Positions 31,998 to 39,512 of a stretch of 46,356 nt of DNA are shown here, piece by piece (within the stretch, counting starts at the first letter, position 1; each line of letters opens with the position of its first letter). The notes below the pieces were generated by a model. The model did not search any database, was not told the DNA's origin, and worked only from the letters and a program-made list of their open reading frames with translations. Made by a program: the position numbers and the translations under genes. The stretch spans positions 1 through 46,356 of the forward strand of contig NZ_JABFMP010000046.1 of assembly GCF_013359595.1 (NCBI RefSeq), given 5' to 3'. Source of the DNA: Pseudomonas sp. C1C7. Lineage in GTDB: Bacteria > Pseudomonadota > Gammaproteobacteria > Pseudomonadales > Pseudomonadaceae.

Positions 31998-34142
31998 TCA
32001 GGAAATTTCGCGGCGGAAAGGAGGCAATGCATTGAGGATCGCCTTGCCATAGCGCTGGGTGACCAGACGCCGGTCGAGCAAGGTGATGGTGCCGCGGTCT
32101 TCTTCGGTGCGCAGCAGGCGACCGCAGGCCTGGACCAGCTTCAGCGAGGCGTCCGGCACGGAGATTTCCATGAACGGATTGCCACCCCGGGCTTCGATCC
32201 ATTCGGCCAGCGCCGCTTCGACCGGATCGTCGGGCACCGAGAACGGAATCTTGGCGATGACCACGTGTTCGCAATAGGCGCCGGGCAAGTCGACGCCTTC
32301 GGCAAAACTCGCAAGACCGAACAACACGCTCGAATCCCCGCCATCGACCCGGGCCTTGTGTTTGTTCAGGGTTTCCTGCTTCGACAGGTTGCCTTGAATG
32401 AACACCTGCTTGCGCCAGTCGCGATCGAGGCCATCGAACACGTCCTGCATCTGTTTGCGCGAGGAAAACAGCACCAGCGTGCCCCGGGAGCCTTCGACCA
32501 GGTCCGGCAGGTCGCGGATGATCGCCGCGGTATGCGCCGCCGCGTCACGAGGGTCAGCGTTGAGATTCGGCACTTTCAGCACACCGGCATCGGCATGATG
32601 GAACGGGCTCGGCACGACAGCAGTCACGGCATGTTTGGGCAGGCCGGCGCGCATGCGGAAACGGTCGAAGGTGCCGAGGGCGGTCAGGGTCGCCGAGGTC
32701 ACCAGGGCGCCGTAGGCCACATTCCACAGACTGCGCCGCAGCATATCCGCCGCGAGGATCGGGCTGGCATTGACCTCGATGTCGAACAGCGAGCCGCTTT
32801 CGGCCAGGGTCAGCCAGCGCGCCATCGGCGGGTTGTCTTCCGGGTCTTCGACGGTGAACGCGGTCCACAACTCCCAGTTGCCCGAGGAACGGGACAACAG
32901 GCTGCCGAACAACGGGTACCACTCTTCGGCCTGGTTACTGGCGATGCCGATGTTGACCTCACCGTCCATGCCTTCCTTGAGCAAGTCGGTCAGGCGGGTG
33001 AACAGGTCGGTCAGGCGGGCAAAGCCTTTCTTCAGTTCGATGCCCATCTCGCGCATGTGCTCGGGGATCACGCCGCCGACGAAACGATGACGCGGCCGTT
33101 CGCGCCCCTCGACGTCTTCACCGGGTTTGAAATCGGCGATCTGCTCACAGGCAGTGAACATGAATTGCTGCTGGGTCTTGATCTCCCGCGCCAACTCCGG
33201 CACCTGCTCGATCAGCTTGCCCAGATCACCCGGCAACGGGTGCTGGGCCAGCAGCTTGGTGAGGTTCTTGGCGGTGGTTTCCAGCCAGTCGGCGGTGGAA
33301 CGCAGGCGGGTGTAATGGGCGAAATGGCCGATGGCCTTGTCGGGCAGGTGATGGCCTTCGTCGAAGACGTAGATAGTGTCGCGCGGGTCCGGCAACACGG
33401 CGCCGCCGCCCAGGGCGAGGTCGGCCAGCACCATGTCGTGGTTGGTGACGATCACATCGACCTTGCCCATGCCTTCGCGGGCCTTGTAGAAGGCGCACTG
33501 GCCGAAGTTCGGGCAATGACGGTTGGTGCACTGGCTGTGATCAGTGGTCAGGCGTGCCCAGTCGGCGTCTTCCAGGGCGTTGGGCCAGCTGTCGCGATCG
33601 CCGTCCCATTTATTGCCGGCGAGTTTCTCGATCATGCTGGTGAACAGCTTCTGACTGGCTTCATCCACCTCGATCTTGAAGCCTTCTTCCTCGAACAGCT
33701 GCGCGGTGGCGGTCTGTGCGTGGCCTTCCTGGAGCAACATGTCGAGCTTGGACAGGCACATGTAGCGTCCGCGCCCCTTGGCCAGGGCGAAGCTGAAATT
33801 CAGCCCGCTGTTGCGCATCAGGTCCGGCAAATCCTTGTAGACGATCTGCTCCTGCAGGGCGACGGTGGCCGTGGCGATCACCAGGCGTTTGCCGGCGGCC
33901 TTGGCGGCAGGGATCGACGCCAGGCTGTAGGCCACGGTCTTGCCGGTACCGGTGCCGGCTTCCACTGCGACAACCGCGGGCTCGCCACTGCGCCGGCCTT
34001 CGTCGTCGGTGTCGATGTCCCCGAGGACCTTGGCGACTTCGGCGATCATCAGGCGCTGGCCGTAACGCGGCTTGAGGCTCTTGGCTTCGAGAAAACGCGA
34101 ATAGGCGCCCTGGATCGTGGTTTTGAGTTCAGTGCTGATCAT
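31998..34142 (-). CDS. dinG: ATP-dependent DNA helicase DinG
   Basis: A 714-residue XPD-type superfamily 2 helicase. Walker A is EAGTGTGKT (61-69), the Fe-S ligands are C129, C205, C210 and C216 (GRGRYMC, CTNRHCPNFGQC), and motif II is DEGH (261-264). The C-terminal motifs LFGLASFAEGVDLPG and LVQACGRLLRTEEDRG carry the arginine fingers. DinG unwinds DNA 5' to 3', including R-loops and G-quadruplexes, and belongs to the SOS response in E. coli. No obvious LexA box was found upstream. The start MISTELKTTIQ at 34142 gives the usual length (E. coli 716). Confidence 0.97.
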   Translation of the reverse strand: MISTELKTTIQGAYSRFLEAKSLKPRYGQRLMIAEVAKVLGDIDTDDEGRRSGEPAVVAVEAGTGTGKTVAYSLASIPAAKAAGKRLVIATATVALQEQIVYKDLPDLMRNSGLNFSFALAKGRGRYMCLSKLDMLLQEGHAQTATAQLFEEEGFKIEVDEASQKLFTSMIEKLAGNKWDGDRDSWPNALEDADWARLTTDHSQCTNRHCPNFGQCAFYKAREGMGKVDVIVTNHDMVLADLALGGGAVLPDPRDTIYVFDEGHHLPDKAIGHFAHYTRLRSTADWLETTAKNLTKLLAQHPLPGDLGKLIEQVPELAREIKTQQQFMFTACEQIADFKPGEDVEGRERPRHRFVGGVIPEHMREMGIELKKGFARLTDLFTRLTDLLKEGMDGEVNIGIASNQAEEWYPLFGSLLSRSSGNWELWTAFTVEDPEDNPPMARWLTLAESGSLFDIEVNASPILAADMLRRSLWNVAYGALVTSATLTALGTFDRFRMRAGLPKHAVTAVVPSPFHHADAGVLKVPNLNADPRDAAAHTAAIIRDLPDLVEGSRGTLVLFSSRKQMQDVFDGLDRDWRKQVFIQGNLSKQETLNKHKARVDGGDSSVLFGLASFAEGVDLPGAYCEHVVIAKIPFSVPDDPVEAALAEWIEARGGNPFMEISVPDASLKLVQACGRLLRTEEDRGTITLLDRRLVTQRYGKAILNALPPFRREIS

Positions 34143-34241
34143 GGATTGTCGGGCGCAAAAAACGCTGGATAAATTTTCAGTGGTTCGGATCGGCCGCTAT
34201 CATACCCCGCTAATTAATCCCGCGCAGAACGGAGTACCCCA

Positions 34242-34706
34242 ATGACCGCTTTTAGCCTTGTTTATAGCCTGCATGTCCTCGCCGCGCTGGTGTGGGTGGG
34301 CGGCATGTTTTTCGCCTGGATAGTCTTGCGCCCCGCGGCGATCAAGGCATTGGAAGGACCCGCCCGGCTGAAGCTGTGGGTGGAAGTGTTTCAAGGTTTT
34401 TTCCGCTGGGTCTGGGGCGCGGTCATTCTGCTGCCGGTCACCGGCGTGGGCATGCTGAACCTGCATTTCACCGGCTTTGAGCATGCGCCACGTTATGTGC
34501 AGGTGATGATGGGGCTTTATCTGGTGATGACAGCGCTGTTCATCCGGATTCAGGCGTTGATGCTGCCGGAGTTGCGCAAGGCCGTGGAAGCGCAGGACTG
34601 GCCGACCGGGGCGTCGGTGCTGGGGCGGATTCGCCGGGTGGTGGGGTTCAACTTGCTGGTGGGGGTGACTGTGGTGGCGATTGCCGCGGCACGGCTGACC
34701 TTTTAA
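34242..34706 (+). CDS. CopD-family membrane protein
   Basis: A 154-residue inner-membrane protein with four predicted spans, of the CopD/HemJ-like fold. A conserved His sits in the first helix (YSLHVLAALVWVGGMFFAW) and another in LNLHFTGFEH, as is common in haem- or metal-binding members. The C-terminal helix is RRVVGFNLLVGVTVVAIAAARLTF. CGGAG eight bases before the ATG supports the start. It is divergent from dinG, about 100 bases away, and shares its promoter region. A role in copper uptake is often stated for CopD but is not shown for this subgroup. Confidence 0.85.
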   Translation: MTAFSLVYSLHVLAALVWVGGMFFAWIVLRPAAIKALEGPARLKLWVEVFQGFFRWVWGAVILLPVTGVGMLNLHFTGFEHAPRYVQVMMGLYLVMTALFIRIQALMLPELRKAVEAQDWPTGASVLGRIRRVVGFNLLVGVTVVAIAAARLTF

Positions 34707-34710
34707 CAGC

Positions 34711-34774
34711 ATCGCGAGCAGGCTCGCTCCCACAGGGTCTGCACTGTACCTGTAGGAGCGAGCCTGCTCGCGAT
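34711..34774. repeat. REPIN with perfect 20-bp arms
   Basis: ATCGCGAGCAGGCTCGCTCC (34711-34730) and its exact reverse complement (34755-34774) are separated by 24 bases. It sits between two convergent genes and may act as a shared transcript end. Confidence 0.88.
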
Positions 34775-34783
34775 AGGGTCCAA

Positions 34784-35542
34784 TTACAATCGCTGCACCG
34801 TCACCGAACCCGCCGCACCCGCAGCCCCCGGCTGTCCATCAGCCCCGGGCTTGCCACTCTTGCCGCCATCAGCCTTGTAAACGATGCAGCCCTTGGCCTT
34901 GCCACCCGCGCCCGGCTTGCCGCCAGGCCCGGCCAGGCCACCGGCACCGCCGGCCACTTGCACCTTGATCTGTTCCGCCGGGTAGTCGTGCGGCACCGCC
35001 AGTTTCACCAGCGCTCCCGGCGCCCCTGGCTGGCCATCGCTGCCGTTGCTGCCATCGGCGCCACGTCCGGCCTGGCCCCAGGCACAACCCGGCGCCTCAC
35101 CATTGGCCCCGTCCAGCCCGAAGAATCCCGGCGCCCCTGCCCCACCGCGGGCATCCACCTGCAACAGCGGCGCGTTCAAAGCCCTGATCTGCAAATTCAG
35201 GTTGCGCCCGGAACGGGCCGCTTTCTGGTAAGTGCCGGGCGCACCACGGGCTGTGATCTGACTGCCTTCGGACAAGTCGGCACGGCTGACCTTCATTTCG
35301 AGCGCCTGCTCACCGGGCACGATCGCGATCCGCGCTTCACGCCCCAGGTGCAGTTCACCCACAGTGAGTTCGGTCACGTTCGCAGGGATCAGCAAGGTGC
35401 CGTAGTCGGCCACTTCCAGGCGTTCCAGCTGCAGGGTGCTGGCGGTGTTGGGCAGACGCATCAGCGAGTTGGTTTCGACGCTCACCACCTGGGCGCAGGC
35501 CAATGGGCTGATGAGTGCAGCGAGCAGACAGAGTTTACGCAT
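34784..35542 (-). CDS. Exported collagen-like (Gly-X-Y) protein
   Basis: A 252-residue protein with a signal peptide (MRKLCLLAALISPLACAQ; an ACA cleavage or a weak lipobox). The first 100 residues of the mature part are beta-rich (TLQLERLEVADYGTLLIPANVTELTVGELHLG). The C-terminal 130 residues are very Gly-rich, with collagen-like runs such as GADGSNGSDGQPGAPGA, GLAGPGGKPGAGGKAKG and GKPGADGQPGAAGAAGS. Two Cys in that part (EAPGCAWG, AKGCIVY) could cross-link chains. Runs are broken by glycine-glycine steps, so a continuous triple helix is uncertain. The start overlaps the end of the DUF1145 gene by 8 bases. Role unknown; surface or matrix protein is the likely guess. Confidence 0.82.
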   Translation of the reverse strand: MRKLCLLAALISPLACAQVVSVETNSLMRLPNTASTLQLERLEVADYGTLLIPANVTELTVGELHLGREARIAIVPGEQALEMKVSRADLSEGSQITARGAPGTYQKAARSGRNLNLQIRALNAPLLQVDARGGAGAPGFFGLDGANGEAPGCAWGQAGRGADGSNGSDGQPGAPGALVKLAVPHDYPAEQIKVQVAGGAGGLAGPGGKPGAGGKAKGCIVYKADGGKSGKPGADGQPGAAGAAGSVTVQRL

Positions 35543-35813
35543 GGGAAGCCTTAGGTGCGGTAGGGGCAGGAATGGTTAGCAGGTGGAAGACGCCGAAAAT
35601 GACAATCTTCAGTCGATCACGCCAGGGATGCTCGCGTCCTTTGAGGCTGCGAAAGCATAGCAACGCCTCGAGCAGATGCAGGACCGCCAGCACGGCGCCG
35701 GCCAGGTTAACCAACGGGTGCAGCGGATAAACGAACGGTAAGAGCGAATTGACAAGCACTACCAGCCAGAACAACAGGGTCAGCAGCTTCCCCAGCCCCC
35801 ATAGCACCTTCAT
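35535..35813 (-). CDS. DUF1145 small membrane protein
   Basis: A 92-residue protein with three hydrophobic segments: KLLTLLFWLVVLVNSLLPF, LVNLAGAVLAVLHLLEALLCF and a shorter one in KIVIFGVFHLLTI. This matches DUF1145, an uncharacterised inner-membrane family of gammaproteobacteria. It precedes and overlaps the collagen-like gene by 8 bases, so translation of the two is probably coupled. The C-terminus (PAPTAPKASHA) is flexible. Confidence 0.88.
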   Translation of the reverse strand: MKVLWGLGKLLTLLFWLVVLVNSLLPFVYPLHPLVNLAGAVLAVLHLLEALLCFRSLKGREHPWRDRLKIVIFGVFHLLTIPAPTAPKASHA

Positions 35814-35887
35814 ACGCGCCCCCGATGAGAATTATTGTTTGGGGGCACAGTAACGGCTTCCGCGCGGGATTAGCCAGAGGGCAAGCG

Positions 35888-35959
35888 AAAAAACTTGATG
35901 AAGATCGCCGAGTGGCCGTCGAAACGCGGCGAATTCGCGCTCGACGGCTCTACCTCGGC
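35888..35959 (-). terminator. Two-part hairpin downstream of the tandem OmpA genes
   Basis: Nested perfect arms, GCCGAG/CTCGGC (35907-35912 and 35954-35959) and GCCGTCGA/TCGACGGC (35915-35922 and 35941-35948), form a long hairpin just past the stop at 35965. A six-T run lies about 14 bases further, so termination is plausible but not textbook. Confidence 0.5.
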
Positions 35960-35964
35960 ACTCT

Positions 35965-36684
35965 CTAGCGATTGATGTGCAATTCCACGCGACGGTTTTT
36001 CGCGCGGCCTTCCTCGGTGTCGTTGTCCGCCACCGGCTGGCTTTCGCCCTTGCCCTCGCTGGTGAGCTTGGCCGGCGCCACGCCCTGCGTCAGCAGATAC
36101 TGCGCCACGCTGCTGGCACGTCGCTCCGACAACCCCTGGTTGTAGGCATCCGAACCGACGCTGTCGGTATGCCCGACCACCTTGATGCTGACGACGCTCG
36201 TGTCCTCCAGCTTGCCCATGATCGAGTCGAGCTGGCTTTGCGCGGTCGGGGTCAGGTCGGACTGGTTGAAGGCGAACAGCACATCACCTGCATCGCTCAG
36301 GGTGATGACCTCGGCCTGCACAGGTTCAGCCGGTTTCACGCTGGCCGGATATTGCGGCAGCGGGCAACCACGATGATCGACAGGGGTATTGGCCGGGGTG
36401 TCAGGGCAGCGATCGCGTCGATCGAAAACGCCATCGCCGTCTTCGTCGCCGTCCTGGGCGTAGCAGATCAAGCCACCGGTCAAAATGCCGAGCGCCGCTC
36501 CACCGGCCGCCCAACCGCCACTTTCGATGGCGCCCAGGCCTCCGCCGACCAGTCCGCCAATGACGCTGCAGATCGGCCAGGTACGTTGATTGAGGGGGGC
36601 AGTGCCATCACTGTGAGTAGCGCAACCGGTCAACAGGCTGCCGAGCAGCAGAACCGGCAAGACGGTCCGTGTGAGATTGCTCAT
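35965..36684 (-). CDS. OmpA-family lipoprotein with TSP3-like calcium motif (distal copy)
   Basis: A 239-residue protein. The lipoprotein signal is MSNLTRTVLPVLLLGSLLTGC (Cys21). A glycine-rich hydrophobic stretch follows (ICSVIGGLVGGGLGAIESGGWAAGGAALGILTGGLICYAQ). Next is a thrombospondin type 3-like motif DGDEDGDGVFDRRDRCPDTP that can bind Ca2+, then an OmpA_C domain (VVGHTDSVGSDAYNQGLSERRASSV ... RAKNRRVELHINR) that binds peptidoglycan. It is a tandem duplicate of the gene at 36775-37470 with about the same domain order. AGGAG precedes the ATG, but this site lies in a strong hairpin (36694-36729). No terminator with a T-run separates the two copies, so they can be co-transcribed. Confidence 0.92.
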   Translation of the reverse strand: MSNLTRTVLPVLLLGSLLTGCATHSDGTAPLNQRTWPICSVIGGLVGGGLGAIESGGWAAGGAALGILTGGLICYAQDGDEDGDGVFDRRDRCPDTPANTPVDHRGCPLPQYPASVKPAEPVQAEVITLSDAGDVLFAFNQSDLTPTAQSQLDSIMGKLEDTSVVSIKVVGHTDSVGSDAYNQGLSERRASSVAQYLLTQGVAPAKLTSEGKGESQPVADNDTEEGRAKNRRVELHINR

Positions 36685-36693
36685 TTTTGAAAG

Positions 36694-36729
36694 CTCCTGT
36701 GTCACCGGCCGATGCCGGTTACACAGGAG
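36694..36729 (-). promoter_or_regulatory. Leader hairpin sequestering the ribosome-binding site of the distal OmpA gene
   Basis: In the mRNA, CTCCTGTGT (36729-36721) pairs with ACACAGGAG (36702-36694), and inside it ACCGGC pairs with GCCGGT around a 4-base loop: 15 bp with one mismatch pair. The AGGAG Shine-Dalgarno is fully inside the stem, 10 bases before the ATG. The sequence GGTCTTTACTCC just 5' of the loop is shared with the leader of the proximal gene. Confidence 0.65.
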
Positions 36730-36734
36730 TAAAG

Positions 36735-36768
36735 ACCCGCATCCGCGACTGCACAAGCCGCGGATGCG
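36735..36768. other. Intergenic hairpin between the two OmpA genes
   Basis: Perfect 10-bp arms CGCATCCGCG / CGCGGATGCG lie 11 bases apart, directly after the proximal stop codon. There is no strong T-run, so it may be an mRNA-stabilising or partly terminating stem ahead of the second leader. Confidence 0.55.
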
Positions 36769-36774
36769 AGGGAC

Positions 36775-37470
36775 CTAGCGTTGGATTTTGATTTCCGTGC
36801 GACGGTTCTGTGCACGGCCGTCGGCGGTTTTGTTATCGGCAACCGGCTGGCTTTCACCGGCACCGGAAACAGACACAAAGTTGCTGCGCGGCACGCCTTG
36901 CGAGATGAGGTACTCAACCACAGAGTGAGCGCGTTTATCCGACAGTTTCTGGTTGTAGGCATCGCTGCCCACGCTGTCGGTATGGCCGGTAACGGTCAAC
37001 TGAGCAGTAGGCGCCTCGCCTTTCAAACGAGTGGCAATCTTGTCCAGCACTTGTTTGTCGGACCCAGTGAGGGTCGCTTTGTCGAACTGGAAGTGAACAT
37101 CGCGGATGACAATGACTTCTTCCTTGACCACCACGGCCTCTTCAACCACCGGAGCCGGAGCTGGTGGTGGGCAGCCATCGGCATCGACCTTCACGCCATG
37201 CGGCGTGCCAGGGCACTTGTCGCGGCTGTCCGGTACACCGTCGCCGTCCTCGTCGCCATCGCCATGAACCCAGCAATAGGCCGCTGCCGTACCACCGACA
37301 ACCAGCGCACCCCAGCCTGCCCATGACGAACTCTCGGTGGCACCGAGTCCCGCACCCACGACACCTCCGACGGCCGCACAGGTCGGCCAGTCGGTCTTCT
37401 GCAAACCTGCACAACCAGTCAAAACACTGGTTAGCAGAACCAGGGGTAACGCTGTCCGAACTATGCTCAT
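36775..37470 (-). CDS. OmpA-family lipoprotein with TSP3-like calcium motif (proximal copy)
   Basis: A 231-residue lipoprotein. The signal is MSIVRTALPLVLLTSVLTGC (Cys20). A Gly-rich zone follows (CAAVGGVVGAGLGATESSSWAGWGALVVGGTAAAYC), then DGDEDGDGVPDSRDKCPGTP (Ca2+-type repeat), a Pro/Val/Glu linker and an OmpA_C domain (VTGHTDSVGSDAYNQKLSDKRAHSV ... RAQNRRTEIKIQR). It links outer membrane and peptidoglycan and is a paralogue of the next gene. AGGAG lies nine bases before the ATG, with part of it paired in a leader stem (37481-37510). The PA1041 gene of P. aeruginosa is, from memory, the likely counterpart. Confidence 0.92.
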   Translation of the reverse strand: MSIVRTALPLVLLTSVLTGCAGLQKTDWPTCAAVGGVVGAGLGATESSSWAGWGALVVGGTAAAYCWVHGDGDEDGDGVPDSRDKCPGTPHGVKVDADGCPPPAPAPVVEEAVVVKEEVIVIRDVHFQFDKATLTGSDKQVLDKIATRLKGEAPTAQLTVTGHTDSVGSDAYNQKLSDKRAHSVVEYLISQGVPRSNFVSVSGAGESQPVADNKTADGRAQNRRTEIKIQR

Positions 37471-37480
37471 CTAGTTTTCT

Positions 37481-37510
37481 CCTGAATGATCGGCTTAGAA
37501 CCGATTCAGG
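37481..37510 (-). promoter_or_regulatory. Leader hairpin over the ribosome-binding site of the proximal OmpA gene
   Basis: CCTGAAT (37510-37504 in mRNA order) pairs with ATTCAGG (37487-37481), and an inner CGG pairs with CCG around a 7-base loop with a 3-base bulge. The AGG of the AGGAG Shine-Dalgarno is paired. GGTCTTTACTCC lies immediately 5', as in the distal gene. A further palindrome, GGAGTTTTAAACTCC (37522-37536), sits upstream. Confidence 0.55.
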
Positions 37511-37660
37511 GAGTAAAGACCGGAGTTTAAAACTCCGCCAGCAATAGGCCATTGCAGATTTGTCCCGTACTCACGGGAGATCGTCACTTTTACCCCGAAC
37601 CCGCTCTAGGCTCGAACTTGCGGGCAGGCTAGTCTTGGCAGATCTGAGTGAGGGTCTCCA

Positions 37661-38158
37661 ATGAATGCAGGTATTTCTTCGCGCACACCCCAGCAGGCAC
37701 TCGCCGCTTTGCTGGATCGCTACGCACCTTCGCGACTGTTGCTGATCGGCGCCAGCGAATTCCCGGCGCTCGAGGCGTTCAAGCTCGCGCACCCGGACAC
37801 CTGCGTGGCGCACGCGGCCCCCGGACCATTGCCGGATGAACTGGCGGCGCGGCGCTTCGATCTGGCGCTGGTGGTCGATTGCCTTGAGCACTTGCCCAAG
37901 CGCGAAGGTCTGAATCTGCTGGGTGGCATCCGCAACCTCAACGCCAGTCGCATTGCGGTACTGGCTGACCTTGCGGCCAGCGGCTGGCAGGAAACGGATT
38001 TTTTCTCCCTGGCACTGCAAGCCAGCGAGCGCTTCCAACGCGATGACCAGGTGCTGACGCTATTCACCTACGATCTGCTTGAATACAAACAAGTCCCCGA
38101 CTGGCTCAACTCGCGTTTCTGGGCCAATCCGGAAAACTTCGGGAAATACTGGTGGTAA
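37661..38158 (+). CDS. DUF6231 family protein
   Basis: A 165-residue soluble protein, MNAGISSRTPQQALAALLDRYAPSRLLLIGASEFPALEAFK..., with a Rossmann-like pattern (LLLIGASEFPALEAF, then FDLALVVDCLEHLPKREGLNLLGGIRNL) that resembles a degenerate methyltransferase fold (DCLEHLP as in methyltransferase motif IV). The glycine loop is not well kept, so SAM binding is doubtful. AGGG before the ATG supports the start. The stop is two bases before the YchJ start, so the two are almost certainly one operon. No function is established. Confidence 0.85.
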   Translation: MNAGISSRTPQQALAALLDRYAPSRLLLIGASEFPALEAFKLAHPDTCVAHAAPGPLPDELAARRFDLALVVDCLEHLPKREGLNLLGGIRNLNASRIAVLADLAASGWQETDFFSLALQASERFQRDDQVLTLFTYDLLEYKQVPDWLNSRFWANPENFGKYWW

Positions 38159-38160
38159 CG

Positions 38161-38637
38161 ATGAGTACATCCATTTGCCCCTGCGGCAGCGGCACCCTGC
38201 TCGACGCCTGCTGTGGCCATTACCATGCCGGCCACCCGGCACCCTGCGCCGAGGCGCTGATGCGTTCGCGCTACAGCGCTTATGTGCTGGGCCTGATCGA
38301 TTATCTGGTGGCGACCACCCTGCCCGCCCAGCAGTCGGGTCTGGATCGGCAATCGATCAGCGACTGGAGTGCCCAGAGCACCTGGCTGGGCCTGGATGTG
38401 GAAAGCTCGGAAGTGCTCGGCGGCCAGCCGGAACACGCCTTCGTCACCTTCACCGCGCGCTGGCACGACGGCAGTGGCGAGCACAGTCACCGCGAACGTT
38501 CCTCTTTCGTGCAGAACGCCGGACGCTGGTATTTCATCGACCCGACCGTGCCCCTGGACATCGGCCGTAACGATGCCTGTCCCTGCGCCAGCGGGCAGAA
38601 ATTCAAGAAGTGCTGTTCGGGGTATTTCGGCAGTTGA
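38161..38637 (+). CDS. YchJ-family protein with two SEC-C zinc motifs
   Basis: A 158-residue protein. The N-terminal SEC-C-like motif is CPCGSGTLLDACCGHYHAG and the C-terminal one is CPCASGQKFKKCCSGYFGS; each supplies three Cys plus a fourth Cys/His ligand for Zn. Between them is the NTF2-like YchJ domain (ALMRSRYSAYVLGLIDYLVATTLP ... RWYFIDPTVPLDIGRND). ATG at 38161 was chosen; a GTG nine bases earlier overlaps the upstream stop. YchJ proteins are small zinc proteins of undefined role, and the SEC-C motif suggests contact with SecB or ribosome-linked partners. Confidence 0.9.
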   Translation: MSTSICPCGSGTLLDACCGHYHAGHPAPCAEALMRSRYSAYVLGLIDYLVATTLPAQQSGLDRQSISDWSAQSTWLGLDVESSEVLGGQPEHAFVTFTARWHDGSGEHSHRERSSFVQNAGRWYFIDPTVPLDIGRNDACPCASGQKFKKCCSGYFGS

Positions 38638-38650
38638 TGTGAGGTTTTTT

Positions 38651-38783
38651 TGTAGCAGCTGCCGAAGGCTGCGTCCGCTTGCGCAGCAGGCGTAAAACCA
38701 GGCGGCATGGTGTCTGAGGTAGAACGAGGTCGCAGGATTGGCGGCTGCTGCGCAGCCGAACGCAGGCTTCGCCAGCTGCTACA
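38651..38783. repeat. REPIN upstream of the LEA lipoprotein
   Basis: TGTAGCAGCTGCCGAAGGCTGCG at the left is matched in inverted orientation by CGCAGGCTTCGCCAGCTGCTACA at the right, with secondary palindromes (GCTGCTGCGCAGC) between. It ends 17 bases before the next start codon, so it lies inside the leader of that gene. Confidence 0.8.
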
Positions 38784-38799
38784 AAGGGAGAATCGCACC

Positions 38800-39285
38800 A
38801 TGATCACCCGACGACTCGCACACTGTCTGCTCACACTGGCTCTTTGTCTGGGGCTCGGCGGTTGCGCCTCCTGGTTCAGCTCCGATGAGCCGGACCCCGA
38901 GGTGCATCTGGTCAAGGTTGAGGTGGTGCGGGCCAAGCTGATGGAGCAGCGCTTCGTGCTGCACTTTCGCATCGACAACCGCAACGACAGCGAACTGACC
39001 GTACGCGGCATGGAATATCGCGTTCATCTGGGCGGCATCCTGCTGGCCGATGGCGAGCATGAGCACTGGGTCACCGTTAACCCCAAGAGCAGTCGTTTCT
39101 ACAAAGTGCCGATCCGCACCAACCTGTGGCCCAAGGTCAAGGATCTGGTCAAGCAACTCAAGGAATCCAGGCAGGGCGTCCCCTATCGCCTGGAAGGCGA
39201 GATGGAAACCGGTTTATTCATCGCTCACTACGTGCACCTGGCGCGTAATGGCGTAATAATCCCCGCCGATCTAATTCCGGAGTGA
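38800..39285 (+). CDS. LEA type 2 (WHy-domain) lipoprotein
   Basis: A 161-residue lipoprotein. The signal MITRRLAHCLLTLALCLGLGGC has lipobox LGGC (Cys22). The mature part is a LEA type 2/WHy beta-sandwich (VHLVKVEVVRAKLMEQRFVLHFRIDNRNDSELTVRGMEYRVHLGGILLADGEHEH ... GLFIAHYVHLARNGVIIPADL), a fold linked to desiccation or envelope stress in plants and bacteria. GGGAG ten bases before the ATG decides this start over earlier codons in the REP. It is followed after five bases by the SEC-C miniprotein gene, so the two are an operon. Confidence 0.88.
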   Translation: MITRRLAHCLLTLALCLGLGGCASWFSSDEPDPEVHLVKVEVVRAKLMEQRFVLHFRIDNRNDSELTVRGMEYRVHLGGILLADGEHEHWVTVNPKSSRFYKVPIRTNLWPKVKDLVKQLKESRQGVPYRLEGEMETGLFIAHYVHLARNGVIIPADLIPE

Positions 39286-39290
39286 CCCCG

Positions 39291-39491
39291 ATGACCCAGC
39301 AACCCCATGTCCATGGCCCAGACTGCAACCACGATCATGACCATCATGATCACGACCATGGCCATGTCCACGGCCCGCACTGCAACCACGCGCCTCAGGA
39401 GCCGGTCCGCAACGCCCTGAAAGACGTCGGCCGCAACGACCCTTGCCCATGCGGCAACGGCAAGAAATTCAAGAAGTGCCACGGCGCTTGA
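39291..39491 (+). CDS. Histidine-rich SEC-C miniprotein
   Basis: A 66-residue protein. Residues 5-34 hold 13 His, 2 Cys and a run of HD pairs (HGPDCNH, HDHDHHDHDHGH, HGPHCNH). Residues 48-66 are a complete SEC-C zinc motif, GRNDPCPCGNGKKFKKCHGA. GGAG eight bases before the ATG at 39291 supports the start. The His block could bind Zn, Ni or Co and act as a store or delivery module; that is inference. It is co-transcribed with the LEA lipoprotein (five-base gap). The FKKCHGA end is nearly the same as that of YchJ upstream. Confidence 0.88.
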   Translation: MTQQPHVHGPDCNHDHDHHDHDHGHVHGPHCNHAPQEPVRNALKDVGRNDPCPCGNGKKFKKCHGA

Positions 39492-39512
39492 TGTTTTTCG
39501 CCTGATCGACCG

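Noticed and set aside
31983..34172. 729-codon plus-strand frame across dinG
   Set aside because: Shadow of dinG, whose helicase motifs and Fe-S cysteines are complete on the minus strand.
37617..37660. GAACTT at 37617 as an AlgU (sigma-22) -35 element for the DUF6231 gene
   Set aside because: No TCTGA-like -10 occurs at 16-17 bases; the only TCTGA is 23 bases away.
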